From the NCBI RefSeq assembly GCF_001592125.1, contig NZ_BCWI01000016.1, positions 19,315 through 83,314 on the forward strand: a DNA stretch of 64,000 nucleotides. The letters run 5' to 3'. Numbering within the stretch: the stretch's first letter is position 1; each line of letters starts with the position of its first letter. Positions 1-8,406 of this stretch are shown piece by piece. The position numbers were made by a program, and so were the translations under genes. The notes beneath the pieces are model-generated. The model searched no databases. It saw only the letters and a program-made list of their open reading frames with translations, and was not told the origin of the DNA. The stretch comes from Microbacterium hominis NBRC 15708. Lineage in GTDB: Bacteria > Actinomycetota > Actinomycetes > Actinomycetales > Microbacteriaceae.

Positions 1-2
1 AC

Positions 3-368
3 CGTCTGGGCACCCGGGTGGGGCTGCTGCGCGGCGTGGCCGTCGCGGGCGTCGTCGCGATGGCGTTGCTCGCTCTCGCCGGGTGGGTGCACGCCGACGC
101 GCTCGCCGCTGCACTCTACGTCGTCGCCTCCACGATCGCGGTCGCCGACAACGGGCTCGCGTACACGTCCGTCGCCGAAGCCGCCGGGCCCTCGTGGTCG
201 GGGCGGGCTCTGGGCGTTCAGAACACCGGTCAGTTCCTCGCCGCATCCGCCGTCGCACCGGCCGTGGGGGCGCTGATCGCCCTCGTGGGCTACCCCGCTG
301 CGTTCGCGATCGCCGGCTCCGCGCCGCTCATGGCGTTCGTCGCGATCCCTCGACGTGACGTCGGGTGA
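3..368 (+). CDS. MFS transporter, C-terminal fragment (cut by window edge)
   Basis: This frame is open from the first bases, so the gene begins left of the window. About 120 residues are visible, with three or four hydrophobic segments (VAVAGVVAMALLALAGWV, ALYVVASTIAVADNGLAYTSV, VAPAVGALIALVGYPAAFAI). The stretch with GRALGVQNTGQ followed by a Gly/Ala-rich helix resembles the last two or three helices of major facilitator transporters, where the 10-11 region often has such a motif. Substrate cannot be told. It runs rightward and converges on the leftward lanthipeptide/two-component operon. The GTG at 18 is an internal valine codon rather than a true start. Confidence 0.75.
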   Translation, partial: RLGTRVGLLRGVAVAGVVAMALLALAGWVHADALAAALYVVASTIAVADNGLAYTSVAEAAGPSWSGRALGVQNTGQFLAASAVAPAVGALIALVGYPAAFAIAGSAPLMAFVAIPRRDVG

Positions 369-397
369 GGAAGCGTCGGAGCGCCGGAACCGCACTC

Positions 398-426
398 TTG
401 ATGATACCAATACAAATTGGTATCAT
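398..426 (+). promoter_or_regulatory. Putative regulated promoter with embedded palindrome
   Basis: TTGATG (398-403) and TATCAT (421-426) are separated by exactly 17 bases and read rightward. A perfect inverted repeat with 11-base arms, ATGATACCAAT (401-411) and ATTGGTATCAT (416-426), fills the space between them, so a bound repressor would cover the promoter. The patch is strikingly AT-rich for this DNA. It lies between two convergent genes and no convincing rightward gene follows, so its target is unclear; antisense transcription into the response regulator or a relic of a lost gene are options. Confidence 0.5.
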
Positions 427-529
427 GTTCTCGGAAGCGAGAGTCACCGTCAGGGGCCTCGCCACTCGCAGACGGCGCCGCGGGGGCGGCGCAGCACCGG
501 CACGTCCGGTGAGGGGTCGAAGGGCCCGG

Positions 530-569
530 CCGGGAAGGGGGGAACCATGAGAGCCTCCGCCCTTCCCGG
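530..569. terminator. Possible hairpin between convergent genes
   Basis: The arms CCGGGAAGGG (530-539) and CCCTTCCCGG (560-569) are exact complements with a 20-base loop. It lies between the end of the MFS gene and the end of the response regulator gene, where a bidirectional terminator is expected. No T-tract follows on either strand, so this is a weak call. Confidence 0.35.
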
Positions 570-630
570 TTCCCTTCCCCGTTCTTTCCTCGGGTCTCTT
601 CTCATCGACGCGACCGCGCGCGCCGGCGAC

Positions 631-1311
631 CTACGCCTCGTCCCGCTCCAGGCCGCGGCGCACCGCCCACAGCGCGAGCTGCGTGCGGTCGGCGACGCCG
701 GTCTTGCGCATGGCGGATTGCAACTGCGACCGCACCGTGTGCGCCGAGACCTTCAGATGCGCCGCGATGTCCTCGTTGCTCGTCACCCCGCTCGCGAGGA
801 TCGAGACCACACGGCGCTCGGCGGGCGACAGTGACGAGGGGAGCGCGTCGCCCGACACGGGACGCCCGCGGCGCACGAACTCCTTGAGGACGGGGGCCAT
901 CATCCGGGGCGAGACCACGGCCTCCCCACGCGCCGCCGCGCGGATCGCGTCGACGAGGTAGTGCGAGTCGTGCGTCTTGAGCAGGTAGCCCGCCGCGCCG
1001 GCATCCAGCGCGTCGCGCACGTATCCGTCGACGGCGAAGCTCGTCATCACCACGACGGCCGCCGGGTGCTCGGCATCCGGTGCGGTGAGCTGACGGGTCG
1101 CCTCGATGCCGTCGACGCCCGGCATCTGCAGGTCCATCAGGACCACGTCCGGCCGCTCGGTGCGCGCGGCGGTGAGCGCGTCGGCGCCGTTGGCCGCTTC
1201 CCCGACGACGAGGATGTCAGGGACGCTGTCGAGCTGCAGCCGCATGCCCAGTCGCACCGCTCGATTGTCGTCGGCGATGAGCACGCGGATGCGGGCGGGG
1301 GCCGCCGTCAT
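631..1311 (-). CDS. NarL/LuxR-family response regulator
   Basis: 226 residues. The N-terminal receiver domain shows the acidic pair (LIADDN, residues 11-16), the phospho-acceptor in [10 protein letters not shown] (Asp60) and the conserved lysine in GYLLKTHD. The C-terminal LuxR-type helix-turn-helix is seen in [15 protein letters not shown] and [11 protein letters not shown]. It is the output partner of the kinase immediately upstream: the ATG overlaps the kinase stop as ATGA (1308-1311), which also fixes the start. The pair is the last part of a leftward operon beginning with the lanthipeptide synthetase, so control of that cluster, or response to the peptide, is the natural inference. The gene ends before the convergent MFS fragment. 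Confidence 0.95.
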   Translation of the reverse strand: MTAAPARIRVLIADDNRAVRLGMRLQLDSVPDILVVGEAANGADALTAARTERPDVVLMDLQMPGVDGIEATRQLTAPDAEHPAAVVVMTSFAVDGYVRDALDAGAAGYLLKTHDSHYLVDAIRAAARGEAVVSPRMMAPVLKEFVRRGRPVSGDALPSSLSPAERRVVSILASGVTSNEDIAAHLKVSAHTVRSQLQSAMRKTGVADRTQLALWAVRRGLERDEA

Positions 1312-2600
1312 CGTCGATCCCTCACGAGCGCCTCCTCGTTCAGCGGCACCCGCAGGTGCACACGCCACCCGCCTCCGGCGACGGGGCCCGCCGTGAGGGT
1401 GCCGCGCAGCAGGAGCGTCCTCTCGTGCATCGACGCCAACCCCCATCCGAGGCCGACGTCGGAGGCCGGCTTGACCCGTCCGCCGTCCGCGTCGTTCTCG
1501 ATGACCATGTCGAGGAAGGCGTCGACGCGGATCCGGACCCGCACGGGCGCACCCGCGGCGTGCTTCGCGACGTTCGTCAGCGCCTCCTGGAGCGCGCGGT
1601 ACGCGGTGCTGGAGACGACGACCGGAAGGTCGTCGAGGGAACCGACGACGTCCACCTCGACCGACATCCCGATTCGGTCCCAGTACTCGGCGAGCTCCCA
1701 CGCGCGCCGCAGGTCGGCGGTCTTCGACGGCGGCTCGGCGCCGGTCGCCCGCAGATCGGAGAGCGCGCCGGTGACGCTCGCGGCCGCGAACCTGCCTTCG
1801 TTCTTCACCGACGCCACCAGCTCCATCGCCCGCTGGGGCTGGGTGTCGACGAGGGTCGCCGCCGCCTCGGCGAGCGTGATGAGGCCGGCGAGGTGCTGGC
1901 CGGCGACGTCGTGCAGCTCCTGCGCGATGCGTGCCCGCTCCGCGCGCTGCGCCTCTTCGATACGCCGATCGTGCTCCTGCTTCGCCAGGGCGGCCTCCTC
2001 GCTCGCGCGCTCCACGCGTCGCGCCTGCGTCCCCCACCACAGGCCCAGCGCCGCGACGGCGATCGCCGGCATCGTGAATCCCGCCGACTCGCGCAGCACG
2101 TACGCCTGCGCCTCGCCGACGCTGCGTCCCCAACTGAGCAGTGCGAGGAAGAGGGCGATCACGACCGCGGCGATCACTCCCGATGTCCACAGCACGGTGG
2201 CGAGGGCGCTGAGTCGGGTGGCCAGCAGGAAGAGGGCGGCCGAGATCACGAGGTACATGGCCGACAGCCACGACGGGATCTGCAGCCCGACGGCGATCAG
2301 CAGGTAGGTGGCCACCGTGATCAGCACCGCCTGGTGCGGCATCCGCTCGGCCCACACGAGGGCCACCGACTGCACGGCGCATCCGGCGACGATGACCGTC
2401 ATCACCGCCCACTCCGGAAGCGGCAGCTCCCAGGACATGTAGCCCTCCATCAGGAGCGAGACCGGGTTGGAGAGCACCTGGATGAGCGTCGTGACGAACA
2501 CCGTGACCGAGAAGAGCACCGCGGTGCGACGGGAGCCGAGGATGTCGTATCGCCGGGGCGTCAGCAGCGCCGACGCCCCGGCGGGATCGTGACTCGTCAT
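1308..2600 (-). CDS. DesK/NarL-type sensor histidine kinase
   Basis: 430 residues. About six hydrophobic segments lie between residues 27 and 190, followed by a coiled linker rich in Glu/Arg and a HisKA_3 dimerisation box ([14 protein letters not shown], phospho-acceptor His230). An ATPase domain follows, with the N-box ALTNVAKHA and a G-box [14 protein letters not shown]. There is no extracellular sensor domain of any size, so it probably senses a membrane or small peptide signal. The start at 2600 was chosen because upstream codons run into the precursor-peptide region; there is no clear ribosome binding site and a later start is possible. It begins 28 bases after the precursor gene stops and overlaps the response regulator by 4 bases. 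Confidence 0.93.
   Translation of the reverse strand: MTSHDPAGASALLTPRRYDILGSRRTAVLFSVTVFVTTLIQVLSNPVSLLMEGYMSWELPLPEWAVMTVIVAGCAVQSVALVWAERMPHQAVLITVATYLLIAVGLQIPSWLSAMYLVISAALFLLATRLSALATVLWTSGVIAAVVIALFLALLSWGRSVGEAQAYVLRESAGFTMPAIAVAALGLWWGTQARRVERASEEAALAKQEHDRRIEEAQRAERARIAQELHDVAGQHLAGLITLAEAAATLVDTQPQRAMELVASVKNEGRFAAASVTGALSDLRATGAEPPSKTADLRRAWELAEYWDRIGMSVEVDVVGSLDDLPVVVSSTAYRALQEALTNVAKHAAGAPVRVRIRVDAFLDMVIENDADGGRVKPASDVGLGWGLASMHERTLLLRGTLTAGPVAGGGWRVHLRVPLNEEALVRDRR
2553..2581 (-). promoter_or_regulatory. Strong hairpin at the start of the kinase gene
   Basis: CCGGGGCGTC (2553-2562) pairs perfectly with GACGCCCCGG (2572-2581) across a 9-base loop. It begins about 20 bases inside the kinase coding region and roughly 50 bases past the precursor-peptide stop. 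In a transcript read leftward it could attenuate read-through or protect the 3' end of the precursor message, a common need in peptide operons. It may also be chance in this GC-rich DNA. Confidence 0.4.
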
Positions 2601-2628
2601 GTCACGACAGTACGGGAGCGCTCTGTGC

Positions 2629-2745
2629 TCAGCAGACGCTGGAGAAGCTGCTGTTGCACGCACTGCTGACGTGACTGACGCCGACGGCACCATGACCGTC
2701 ACCGTGTTCGCCCTCCAGCGCCTGCAGGGAGAGAAGGAACCCCAT
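2629..2745 (-). CDS. lanA: Class III lanthipeptide precursor peptide
   Basis: 38 residues from an ATG preceded by an excellent ribosome binding site (GGGAGGTGAGAGGG then ATG). The leader carries LLSLQALE (residues 4-11), matching the conserved I/L-x-LQ-x-L/M-E box that LanKC enzymes recognise. The C-terminal core ends in two near-identical motifs, SHVSSAC (24-30) and SSFSSVC (32-38), both fitting the S-x2-S-x(2-5)-C pattern that becomes labionin or lanthionine rings in this class. The gene overlaps the last 47 bases of the synthetase in another frame and lies 28 bases before the kinase. Seen directly: leader box, core motifs, binding site. Known for the family: enzyme/leader pairing. Ring type and bioactivity are inferred. 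No dedicated leader protease or exporter was seen next to it. Confidence 0.88.
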   Translation of the reverse strand: MGFLLSLQALEGEHGDGHGAVGVSHVSSACNSSFSSVC

Positions 2746-5347
2746 CCCTCTCACCTCCCTTCCCTCGTCGGGGATCACGCCGTGCGCGTGATCCGAACGG
2801 CCCGAGGAATCCGAGGGCCCCCGGGAGTGTCCCCACACCTTCTCCGGCCGCGGTGTGACTCGTGAGCGCGACGAGGACGCCCGCGGCTCCGGACGCGAGA
2901 TCGCACGATGCCCGCATCAGACCGTCACCCGCGAAGCGCACCTCGCCCGCGCCGGCTCCGCGCACGGTGTGCAGGTCGAGGGCGGCCACGTGCCGCTCGC
3001 GCGCCCGGCGGGCGTCGACCGACCCGAAACCGAGCCGCTCCGCCTCCGCGAGCACGTGGATGAGCCCCGCGCGACCGTGGAGGAGGCCGGCCTGCACGCT
3101 GAACGGACCCGTCGCGGCGGCGAGGATGCCGTCGAGGGCGCGATGGTGCCGGTCCGTTCCCGGAGTCACGTCGAGGAACTGCGCGAGGACCAGCCCGATG
3201 CCCGCGGACCCGTAGCCGAGATAGGGGATGAGCCGCCAGCCCTCATTCACGTGCAGCCCGCCGTCCGGCGCCGCGGTCAGGGTGGCGAGGTCGACGTCGA
3301 GAGCGCGCGCGGCGAGGTCGAGGTGGGCGCGGTCTCCGTAGGTCTCGTACAGCCGGAGACCGAGGAGCGCCGTCCCGGTCGCGCCCGCGAACAGTCCGCC
3401 GCGGCTCGTCGCGACGCGGTCTCGACGCGGGGCGGCGTCGAGACGATCGCGCAGCATCCGCCCCATCGCGCTCGCCGCGACGCCCCACCGCGGGTGCTCG
3501 TCGGCATCGGCGAGCAAGGTCAGGGCGACGCCCGGGATGCCGGAGTACAGCGTCGCGTCGAGCTCGCGCCAGTCACGGCGGACGATCTCGTCGAGGAGGT
3601 GGTCGGCGACGTCCGGCATGCCGACGGCGCGGCATCCCCACACCGCACCGGCCAGGCCGTTCATCAGTCCGATGGGCTCACGCGACAGATCGCCCGAGAG
3701 GGCGTCGCGGACCCAGTCGCGCTGCGCCTCGCTGAGCGCAACCCCGGCAGCGGCCAGCGCGGCCCCCACCCCGAGGGCGCCGAAGCCGAGCGCATACGGT
3801 GGCTCCTCGAACTGACGGGGATCGCCGGGCCACAGCCGGTCGTCGCGGTCGGGGACGCCGTCACGGGAGAGGGTGTGCGCGATCTCGTCCATCGTCGCCC
3901 GCGGCGCATCCGGTCGTGCGCGCCGCCGGCCGCGCCCATGCGTCGCGCGCTCGAGCACGCGGGCCCGGTCGGCCACCCACCGATCGTCGAGGTCGAAGTG
4001 CTCGCTCGCCGTGCGCAGCAGCTGGTGCGCCTTGTCGGCGTCCAACGGCAGCAGCGCGGTGAGGGGCAGGAACATGAACAGCTCGACGCACGCGAGCGCG
4101 TACTCGTCCCGCGCCCGCGGCGAGGGCGACCCGGGGGCGACGAAACCCGGTGCGCCCACCGGCGCACCGGCGCGTGCCGACACCGGAAGCGACATCTCGA
4201 AGTCGAGCAGAGACACGGCCCCGTCGTCGGTGACGAGCACGTTGCGCGGATGCAGGTCGCCGTGGGTCAGCCCGGAGGCGTGGAGTCGGCGCACCTGCCG
4301 CCGGAGCTCCGCGCCCACGCCGAGCGCCCACTCGCGATACGACGCGATGTCCGCGGGGGTGCTCGTGCGATCCGTCAGCGGGTTGCGCAACACCACGGCA
4401 TCCATCAACGACGACCCGGCGACGTGCTCGAGCGCGAGGAAACGATGGCCGTGCGCGCGGAGCACCCCTACGGAACGCGGCGCAGAGACCGAGTCCGGGA
4501 TGCGCGCGAGCGTGCGCTCCTCGTCGACGAGGCGGTCCACCGCGTCGCGGCCGTCGGGGGTCCACCCGCTGTGGGGCCGGGCCTCCTTCAGGACGACAGG
4601 CCGATCGTCGATCATCGCGGCGTAGACGCCGCCCGCGTTGGAGTGGTGCAGGGCGGCCGTGATCCGCGGGAACCCGGGCGGCGGCGTCATGTCGCCGAGG
4701 GCGTCGATCTCCTCCTGCAGGAACGCCGGCGGGCGCACCCAGTCGGGACAGCGGAAGGACGGCGCCCGCACGTCGGGCACGAGCTCGCCGGTGCGCAGAT
4801 CGCGCAGCGCGGGCACCGAGCGGCCCTCGTGGACGACGGTCTGGGTGAGGAACGCGCCGTAGCGGACGAACAGCGGGCCCTGCCGCCAGCGCACGTCGGA
4901 GAGGATGTAGGGCCCCGGGCATCCGCCGATGAGCGCATCGAGACCCTCGAGCGCCACGCGGAGGCGGTGATCGTCGGGCGGATAGACGGTGATGAACTTT
5001 CCCGCCGCGCCGCGATCCGCGTCCTTGGCGAGGCTGAAGCCGAGGTGCAGGCGGCTGCGCACGTGCTTGAAGGCGAGGAGATGATGGTGGCAGAAGGCCG
5101 CGACCGCATCGAGGGTCGCCGCGGCGGTGGCGGGCACGACGCTGACGTGGATCTTCCAGCCCTGGTCGGGAAGGCCCGCCGTGCGCGGCAGCCAGTGGGT
5201 CCAGTGGTCGTCGTCGACGCGGGTCCACAGGGTCCAGTCCCGGGAGTCCGGCACCTCGAACCGTGCCGACGAGTCCGTGTCGCGTCGGCCGGGCTTGTCG
5301 TAGAACAACGCGTCCGCGCGGGCGAAGGCAGCATGTGCGGCGTCCAC
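2699..5347 (-). CDS. lanKC: Class III lanthionine synthetase LanKC
   Basis: 882 residues, the usual size. Three domains are visible. The N-terminal lyase-like region has ALFYDKP (13-19), QGWKIHVS (62-69), KFITVYP (117-123) and GPYILSDVRW (145-154). The Ser/Thr-kinase-like domain has Lys254 (VVLKEA), the catalytic loop HGDLHPRN (362-369) and DFE (382-384). The C-terminal LanC-like cyclase has several GAxG(T/A) helices and lacks the zinc-binding Cys/His set of class I/II LanC, as expected for class III. It should phosphorylate and eliminate Ser in the precursor and cyclise onto Cys. The GTG at 5347 is preferred because GAGGAG lies 5 bases before it; an ATG at 5386 has no binding site. The last 30 or so residues (Arg/Gly-rich) are encoded over the precursor gene and may be non-functional. 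Confidence 0.93.
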   Translation of the reverse strand: MDAAHAAFARADALFYDKPGRRDTDSSARFEVPDSRDWTLWTRVDDDHWTHWLPRTAGLPDQGWKIHVSVVPATAAATLDAVAAFCHHHLLAFKHVRSRLHLGFSLAKDADRGAAGKFITVYPPDDHRLRVALEGLDALIGGCPGPYILSDVRWRQGPLFVRYGAFLTQTVVHEGRSVPALRDLRTGELVPDVRAPSFRCPDWVRPPAFLQEEIDALGDMTPPPGFPRITAALHHSNAGGVYAAMIDDRPVVLKEARPHSGWTPDGRDAVDRLVDEERTLARIPDSVSAPRSVGVLRAHGHRFLALEHVAGSSLMDAVVLRNPLTDRTSTPADIASYREWALGVGAELRRQVRRLHASGLTHGDLHPRNVLVTDDGAVSLLDFEMSLPVSARAGAPVGAPGFVAPGSPSPRARDEYALACVELFMFLPLTALLPLDADKAHQLLRTASEHFDLDDRWVADRARVLERATHGRGRRRARPDAPRATMDEIAHTLSRDGVPDRDDRLWPGDPRQFEEPPYALGFGALGVGAALAAAGVALSEAQRDWVRDALSGDLSREPIGLMNGLAGAVWGCRAVGMPDVADHLLDEIVRRDWRELDATLYSGIPGVALTLLADADEHPRWGVAASAMGRMLRDRLDAAPRRDRVATSRGGLFAGATGTALLGLRLYETYGDRAHLDLAARALDVDLATLTAAPDGGLHVNEGWRLIPYLGYGSAGIGLVLAQFLDVTPGTDRHHRALDGILAAATGPFSVQAGLLHGRAGLIHVLAEAERLGFGSVDARRARERHVAALDLHTVRGAGAGEVRFAGDGLMRASCDLASGAAGVLVALTSHTAAGEGVGTLPGALGFLGPFGSRARRDPRRGKGGERDGVPSLPAGAGGRTR

Positions 5348-5458
5348 GGCGTCTCCTCGGGCGAAGTCCTGTATCGGCGAGCACATTGTGCGCGCCGTAC
5401 GTGGCGCTTTCCGCCCACGTCGACAGCCGGCGGCGGTGCCTCTGAGGGCCTTCCGGTG

Positions 5459-5490
5459 CCTCGGATCCGCGTGATCATGCGGATCCGAGG
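5459..5490 (-). promoter_or_regulatory. Hairpin/operator upstream of lanKC
   Basis: CCTCGGATCCGC (5459-5470) and GCGGATCCGAGG (5479-5490) form a perfect 12-base-pair stem with an 8-base loop. It lies about 110 bases before the lanKC start and just after the end of the GntR gene read in the same direction. It could be the terminator of that gene, an operator for the co-encoded response regulator, or a leader structure. There is no T-tract. The remaining 5387-5605 interval also holds an AT-rich patch (about 5533-5552) that could contain the promoter. Confidence 0.45.
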
Positions 5491-5605
5491 CGGCGCGCCC
5501 CGGCATCCCGCCGCCGAGACCCGTGGGCGTCTTTCATTCAAATGGATGATGCGACAGGCCGTCTCACGACGTCTCGCGGATGCCGGCGAGTCGGGGCGGC
5601 CCGGA

Positions 5606-6256
5606 TCAGGCGACGCCGTGCAGCTCCCGCAGGCTCTGCTCCGCCCCGGCGCCGTCGCGGGCGTGCATCTGTGCGCGCAGCCGCACGAAGAGGTCCACGC
5701 GTCGGACCGTGTCGGCGAGGAAGGGCTCCCACCCCCGCAGGTTGCGTTCGATGGCGAGCGCGGCTTCGCGCACGACGCCGATGAACACCGAGTTGTGCGT
5801 GGCGCGGGTCACCAGCTCGAACATCTCGGTGCACTTCGCGAAGAGGAGGGCGACGTCCTCCGCGCGGGCACTGTCGACGACGGCATCCGCTGTCGCGACG
5901 ATCACGGCCAGTTCCTCGTCCGTTGCGGCGCTGAGCGCGAGACGGACGGCGTTGCCCATGAGGTAGGCCGTGAAGACCCCGGTCTCACGGCGCACGCGGT
6001 CGTCCGGGACGGAGACACGGGTGTAGCGGCCGACGGCGACCTCCACGAGGCCGAATCGCTCCAGCCGCTGCAGCGCCTCCCGCACCGGGGTGCGGGAGAT
6101 GCCCAACTGCGTCGCGATGTCGACGTCGCGCAGGCGCTCGCCGGGCGCGAGGGTGCCGTCGAGGATCGCCGCGCCGATGCGGGCGTAGACCTCATCGCTG
6201 AGGCTGACGCCGCTGGTCAGATCGCTGTGATCGATGGGCGAGAGTTTCGGGGACAT
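5606..6256 (-). CDS. GntR-family transcriptional regulator (FCD/FadR-like)
   Basis: 216 residues. An N-terminal winged helix (residues about 18-75) contains the family signature [31 protein letters not shown]. The C-terminal part is all-helical, about 130 residues, with spaced His/Asp/Arg residues ([18 protein letters not shown]) as in FCD ligand-binding domains. Such proteins repress catabolic or transport genes in response to small acids; no ligand can be read here. It lies upstream of lanKC in the same direction but a 12-bp hairpin separates them, so membership of the lanthipeptide operon is uncertain. Start at 6256 (MSPKL) fits the family; the ribosome binding site is poor. Confidence 0.9.
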   Translation of the reverse strand: MSPKLSPIDHSDLTSGVSLSDEVYARIGAAILDGTLAPGERLRDVDIATQLGISRTPVREALQRLERFGLVEVAVGRYTRVSVPDDRVRRETGVFTAYLMGNAVRLALSAATDEELAVIVATADAVVDSARAEDVALLFAKCTEMFELVTRATHNSVFIGVVREAALAIERNLRGWEPFLADTVRRVDLFVRLRAQMHARDGAGAEQSLRELHGVA

Positions 6257-6459
6257 CGCTGGGAAGAGTGTACGTCCGCCTGCGCCCGGAAACACCCCGA
6301 GGACCCCTGCGCCGGGGCGGCGGCGTTGCCACTTTCGGCGGAGTTCTTGCAACGTTTGTGTCACCTTGTCTCATCTGGTACTGCGCGCGAGGATGCCGAC
6401 CGTTAGCGTGGACCCCGTCGGCGCAGTCGCGTCGTCGTCGCACGTCAGTAAGGCAGTTC

Positions 6460-6666
6460 ATGAGCACCAGCGGTACCGTCAAGTGGTTCAACTCGGAGAA
6501 GGGCTTCGGGTTCATCGCTCCCGATGAGGGCGGCGCTGACGTCTTCGCCCACTACTCCGCCATCCAGTCGGGCGGCTACCGCTCGCTCGAGGAGAACCAG
6601 CGCGTCGAGTTCGAGATCGCCCAGGGCCCCAAGGGCCTGCAGGCGGAGAACATCCGCCCCCTGTGA
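6460..6666 (+). CDS. cspA: Cold-shock protein (CspA family)
   Basis: 68 residues, full length. It is a single cold-shock domain with both RNA-binding motifs, KGFGFIAPD (RNP1) and VFAHYSAI (RNP2). It binds single-stranded RNA/DNA and acts as an RNA chaperone in the cytoplasm. It is a single-gene unit, divergent from the GntR gene, with about 200 bases upstream and a textbook terminator after it. A TAGCGT at 6404-6409 may be the -10 box, giving a leader of about 45 bases. No clear Shine-Dalgarno sequence precedes the ATG, which is common in csp genes of this group. Confidence 0.95.
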   Translation: MSTSGTVKWFNSEKGFGFIAPDEGGADVFAHYSAIQSGGYRSLEENQRVEFEIAQGPKGLQAENIRPL

Positions 6667-6670
6667 GTTG

Positions 6671-6698
6671 AACGGCCCGCTTCCGAGCGGGCCGTTTT
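6671..6698 (+). terminator. Rho-independent terminator of cspA
   Basis: AACGGCCCGC (6671-6680) pairs exactly with GCGGGCCGTT (6687-6696) across a 6-base loop, and the second arm runs into TTTT. It begins 5 bases after the cspA stop. Confidence 0.9.
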
Positions 6699-6815
6699 CA
6701 CGTCGGCGTGAGCCGTCGCCCACCGTCACGGTGCGGCGGCGGCTCCTTCGGCGCGTGAGCCCGCCTCCGTGGTGACGGTTCCGCGTCGGGTCGTCGACCG
6801 CCCACGCGGTCGACG

Positions 6816-7511
6816 TCAATCCGCGGGAGCGGATGCCGCGTCGTCGATGAGGAGGAGCGCGCGCAACTGCGCGGCGTCGTCGACGGCCGCCGCGGCGCCG
6901 TCCGCCTCGTGCGGCCAGCTGAATCCCCATCGCACGAAGATCACCGGCACTCCCTGTGCCGCACCGCCGTCGACATCGTGGTGTCGGTCACCGATCAGGA
7001 CGGGCCGGCTCGTGTCGGCTCCCGCGGCGCGCAGGCGCCGCAGCGCCTCGGCGACGATGTCCGACTTCGACGCGAGGGTCTTCTCATCGGGCGTCGATCC
7101 GGCCATCGCCTGCAGGTGCGGGGCCAGGTCGAAGTGCTCCATGAGGGCGACCACCTGCACCTCCGGCTTCGAGCTCGCCGTGGCCTGAGCGACGCCCGCG
7201 TCGTCCAGCTCGGCGATGATGTCGGCGACCCCGGGGTAGAGCCGCGCTCCGGTCGTGTAGCCGTCGGCCTTCCCGAGGGTGCGGTAGAAGGCGACCGCCT
7301 CGGTGGCCTCGGCGGGCGACATCCCCACGTTCGTCTGGAACGATTCGAACATCGGCGGACCGATCCAGTGGACGAGCTCCTCGCGCGTCGGCGCGGGCTT
7401 GCCGAAGTGCTCCAGCGCGGTCGTCAGACGACGCAGGATCCCGTCGGAGGCGTCGACGAGAGTCCCGTCGACGTCCCACAGCACACAGGTCCACGGAGAT
7501 CTCAACGCCAT
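6816..7511 (-). CDS. HAD-superfamily phosphatase (phosphoglycolate phosphatase-like)
   Basis: 231 residues. Motif I is LWDVDGTLVD (residues 11-20) with the nucleophile Asp13 and acid/base Asp15. An all-helical cap domain follows, then motif II (TASSK), the conserved lysine in DEKTLASK and motif IV GDRHHDVDGG. The cap size and motif order fit the PGP/5'-nucleotidase-like subgroup of HAD hydrolases; the substrate is not predictable. It ends 150 bases downstream of the cspA terminator on the opposite strand, and is preceded by nucS on the same strand with a small gap. The ATG has a modest GAGGGC site before it. Confidence 0.9.
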   Translation of the reverse strand: MALRSPWTCVLWDVDGTLVDASDGILRRLTTALEHFGKPAPTREELVHWIGPPMFESFQTNVGMSPAEATEAVAFYRTLGKADGYTTGARLYPGVADIIAELDDAGVAQATASSKPEVQVVALMEHFDLAPHLQAMAGSTPDEKTLASKSDIVAEALRRLRAAGADTSRPVLIGDRHHDVDGGAAQGVPVIFVRWGFSWPHEADGAAAAVDDAAQLRALLLIDDAASAPAD

Positions 7512-7575
7512 GCCCTCAGCCTAACGAGCGGGAGCGCCGACGCAGACCGCGGTCCCGCGGGTGCGGATGCCGGGG

Positions 7576-8268
7576 TCAGAACAGCCGCGGCGCGCCCGAC
7601 TCGATGCCCTTCATGCCCTCGTAGTCGAGGGTCACGCAACGGATGCCGCGGTCGCCGGCGAGCGTCTTGGCCTGCGGCTTGATCTCCTGCGCCGCGAACA
7701 CGCCCGCCACCGGTGCGAGGTGCGGGTCGCGGTTCAACAGGTCGAGGTAGCGGGTGAGCTGCTCCACGCCGTCGATGTCGCCGCGACGCTTCACCTCGAC
7801 GGCGATCGTGCCGCCCGCGGGGTTGCGCAGCAGCAGGTCGACGGGTCCGATCGCCGTCGGGAACTCGCGACGCACGAGGGTGAGCCCGTCGCCGATGACC
7901 TGGACCTGCTCGGCCAGCAGTCGCTGCAGGTCGGCCTCGACGCCGTCCTTCTGCAGTCCGGGGTCGACGCCCAGCTCGTGCGAGGAGTCGTGCAGCACCT
8001 CGTAGATGCGCACCAGCAGGGCGTCGCCGGTCTTCGCGTGCGTCACCCGCCAGTGCTCCTGCACGCCGGCGGCGATCGACTCGGCATCCGGCACCTCGAC
8101 GGTGAGCGTGCAGGGCGGGCTCATCCAGTTGAGGGGGGCGTGTTGGATGTCTCGATGGAACGCGACCGTCCCGTCGGCCTTGATCATGATGAGACGCGTG
8201 GCGAGCGGAAGATGGGTGTTCAGCCGTCCGGAGTAGTCGACGGAGCAGCGGGCGATGATGAGACGCAC
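7576..8268 (-). CDS. nucS: Mismatch-specific endonuclease NucS/EndoMS
   Basis: 230 residues, full length. NucS cuts both strands at mismatched bases and is the mismatch-repair enzyme of actinobacteria that lack MutS/MutL. The N-terminal DNA-binding half begins [16 protein letters not shown]. The C-terminal PD-(D/E)xK nuclease shows Asp144 (GPVDLLLR), Glu158 and Lys160 ([12 protein letters not shown]) followed by GVEQLTRYL. The extreme C-terminus, APRLF, matches the sliding-clamp binding tail of this family. It starts at a GTG at 8268. It lies at the edge of the lower-GC island but has ordinary composition itself. Confidence 0.95.
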   Translation of the reverse strand: MRLIIARCSVDYSGRLNTHLPLATRLIMIKADGTVAFHRDIQHAPLNWMSPPCTLTVEVPDAESIAAGVQEHWRVTHAKTGDALLVRIYEVLHDSSHELGVDPGLQKDGVEADLQRLLAEQVQVIGDGLTLVRREFPTAIGPVDLLLRNPAGGTIAVEVKRRGDIDGVEQLTRYLDLLNRDPHLAPVAGVFAAQEIKPQAKTLAGDRGIRCVTLDYEGMKGIESGAPRLF

Positions 8269-8406
8269 CCGTCCAGTCTCGCAGTCTCCGGGCGCGCGAT
8301 CATCGCCGGGGTAGCACCGGGCAGCACCGGGTGACCGTCAGAACGGTGGGGGAGACCCCCGCGGGGGGCGATCGTGATCGGGTGGTGAAGGACTCGTGAC
8401 GAATCC

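Noticed and set aside
547..834. Rightward ORF with a purine-rich binding site after the 398-426 promoter
   Set aside because: It is antisense to the response-regulator C-terminus, lacks a domain, and its codon pattern matches a shadow frame; the promoter itself is kept as a finding.
2855..6406. Rightward frame antisense to lanKC and the GntR gene
   Set aside because: No domain, biased residues, and the leftward genes have strong family motifs.
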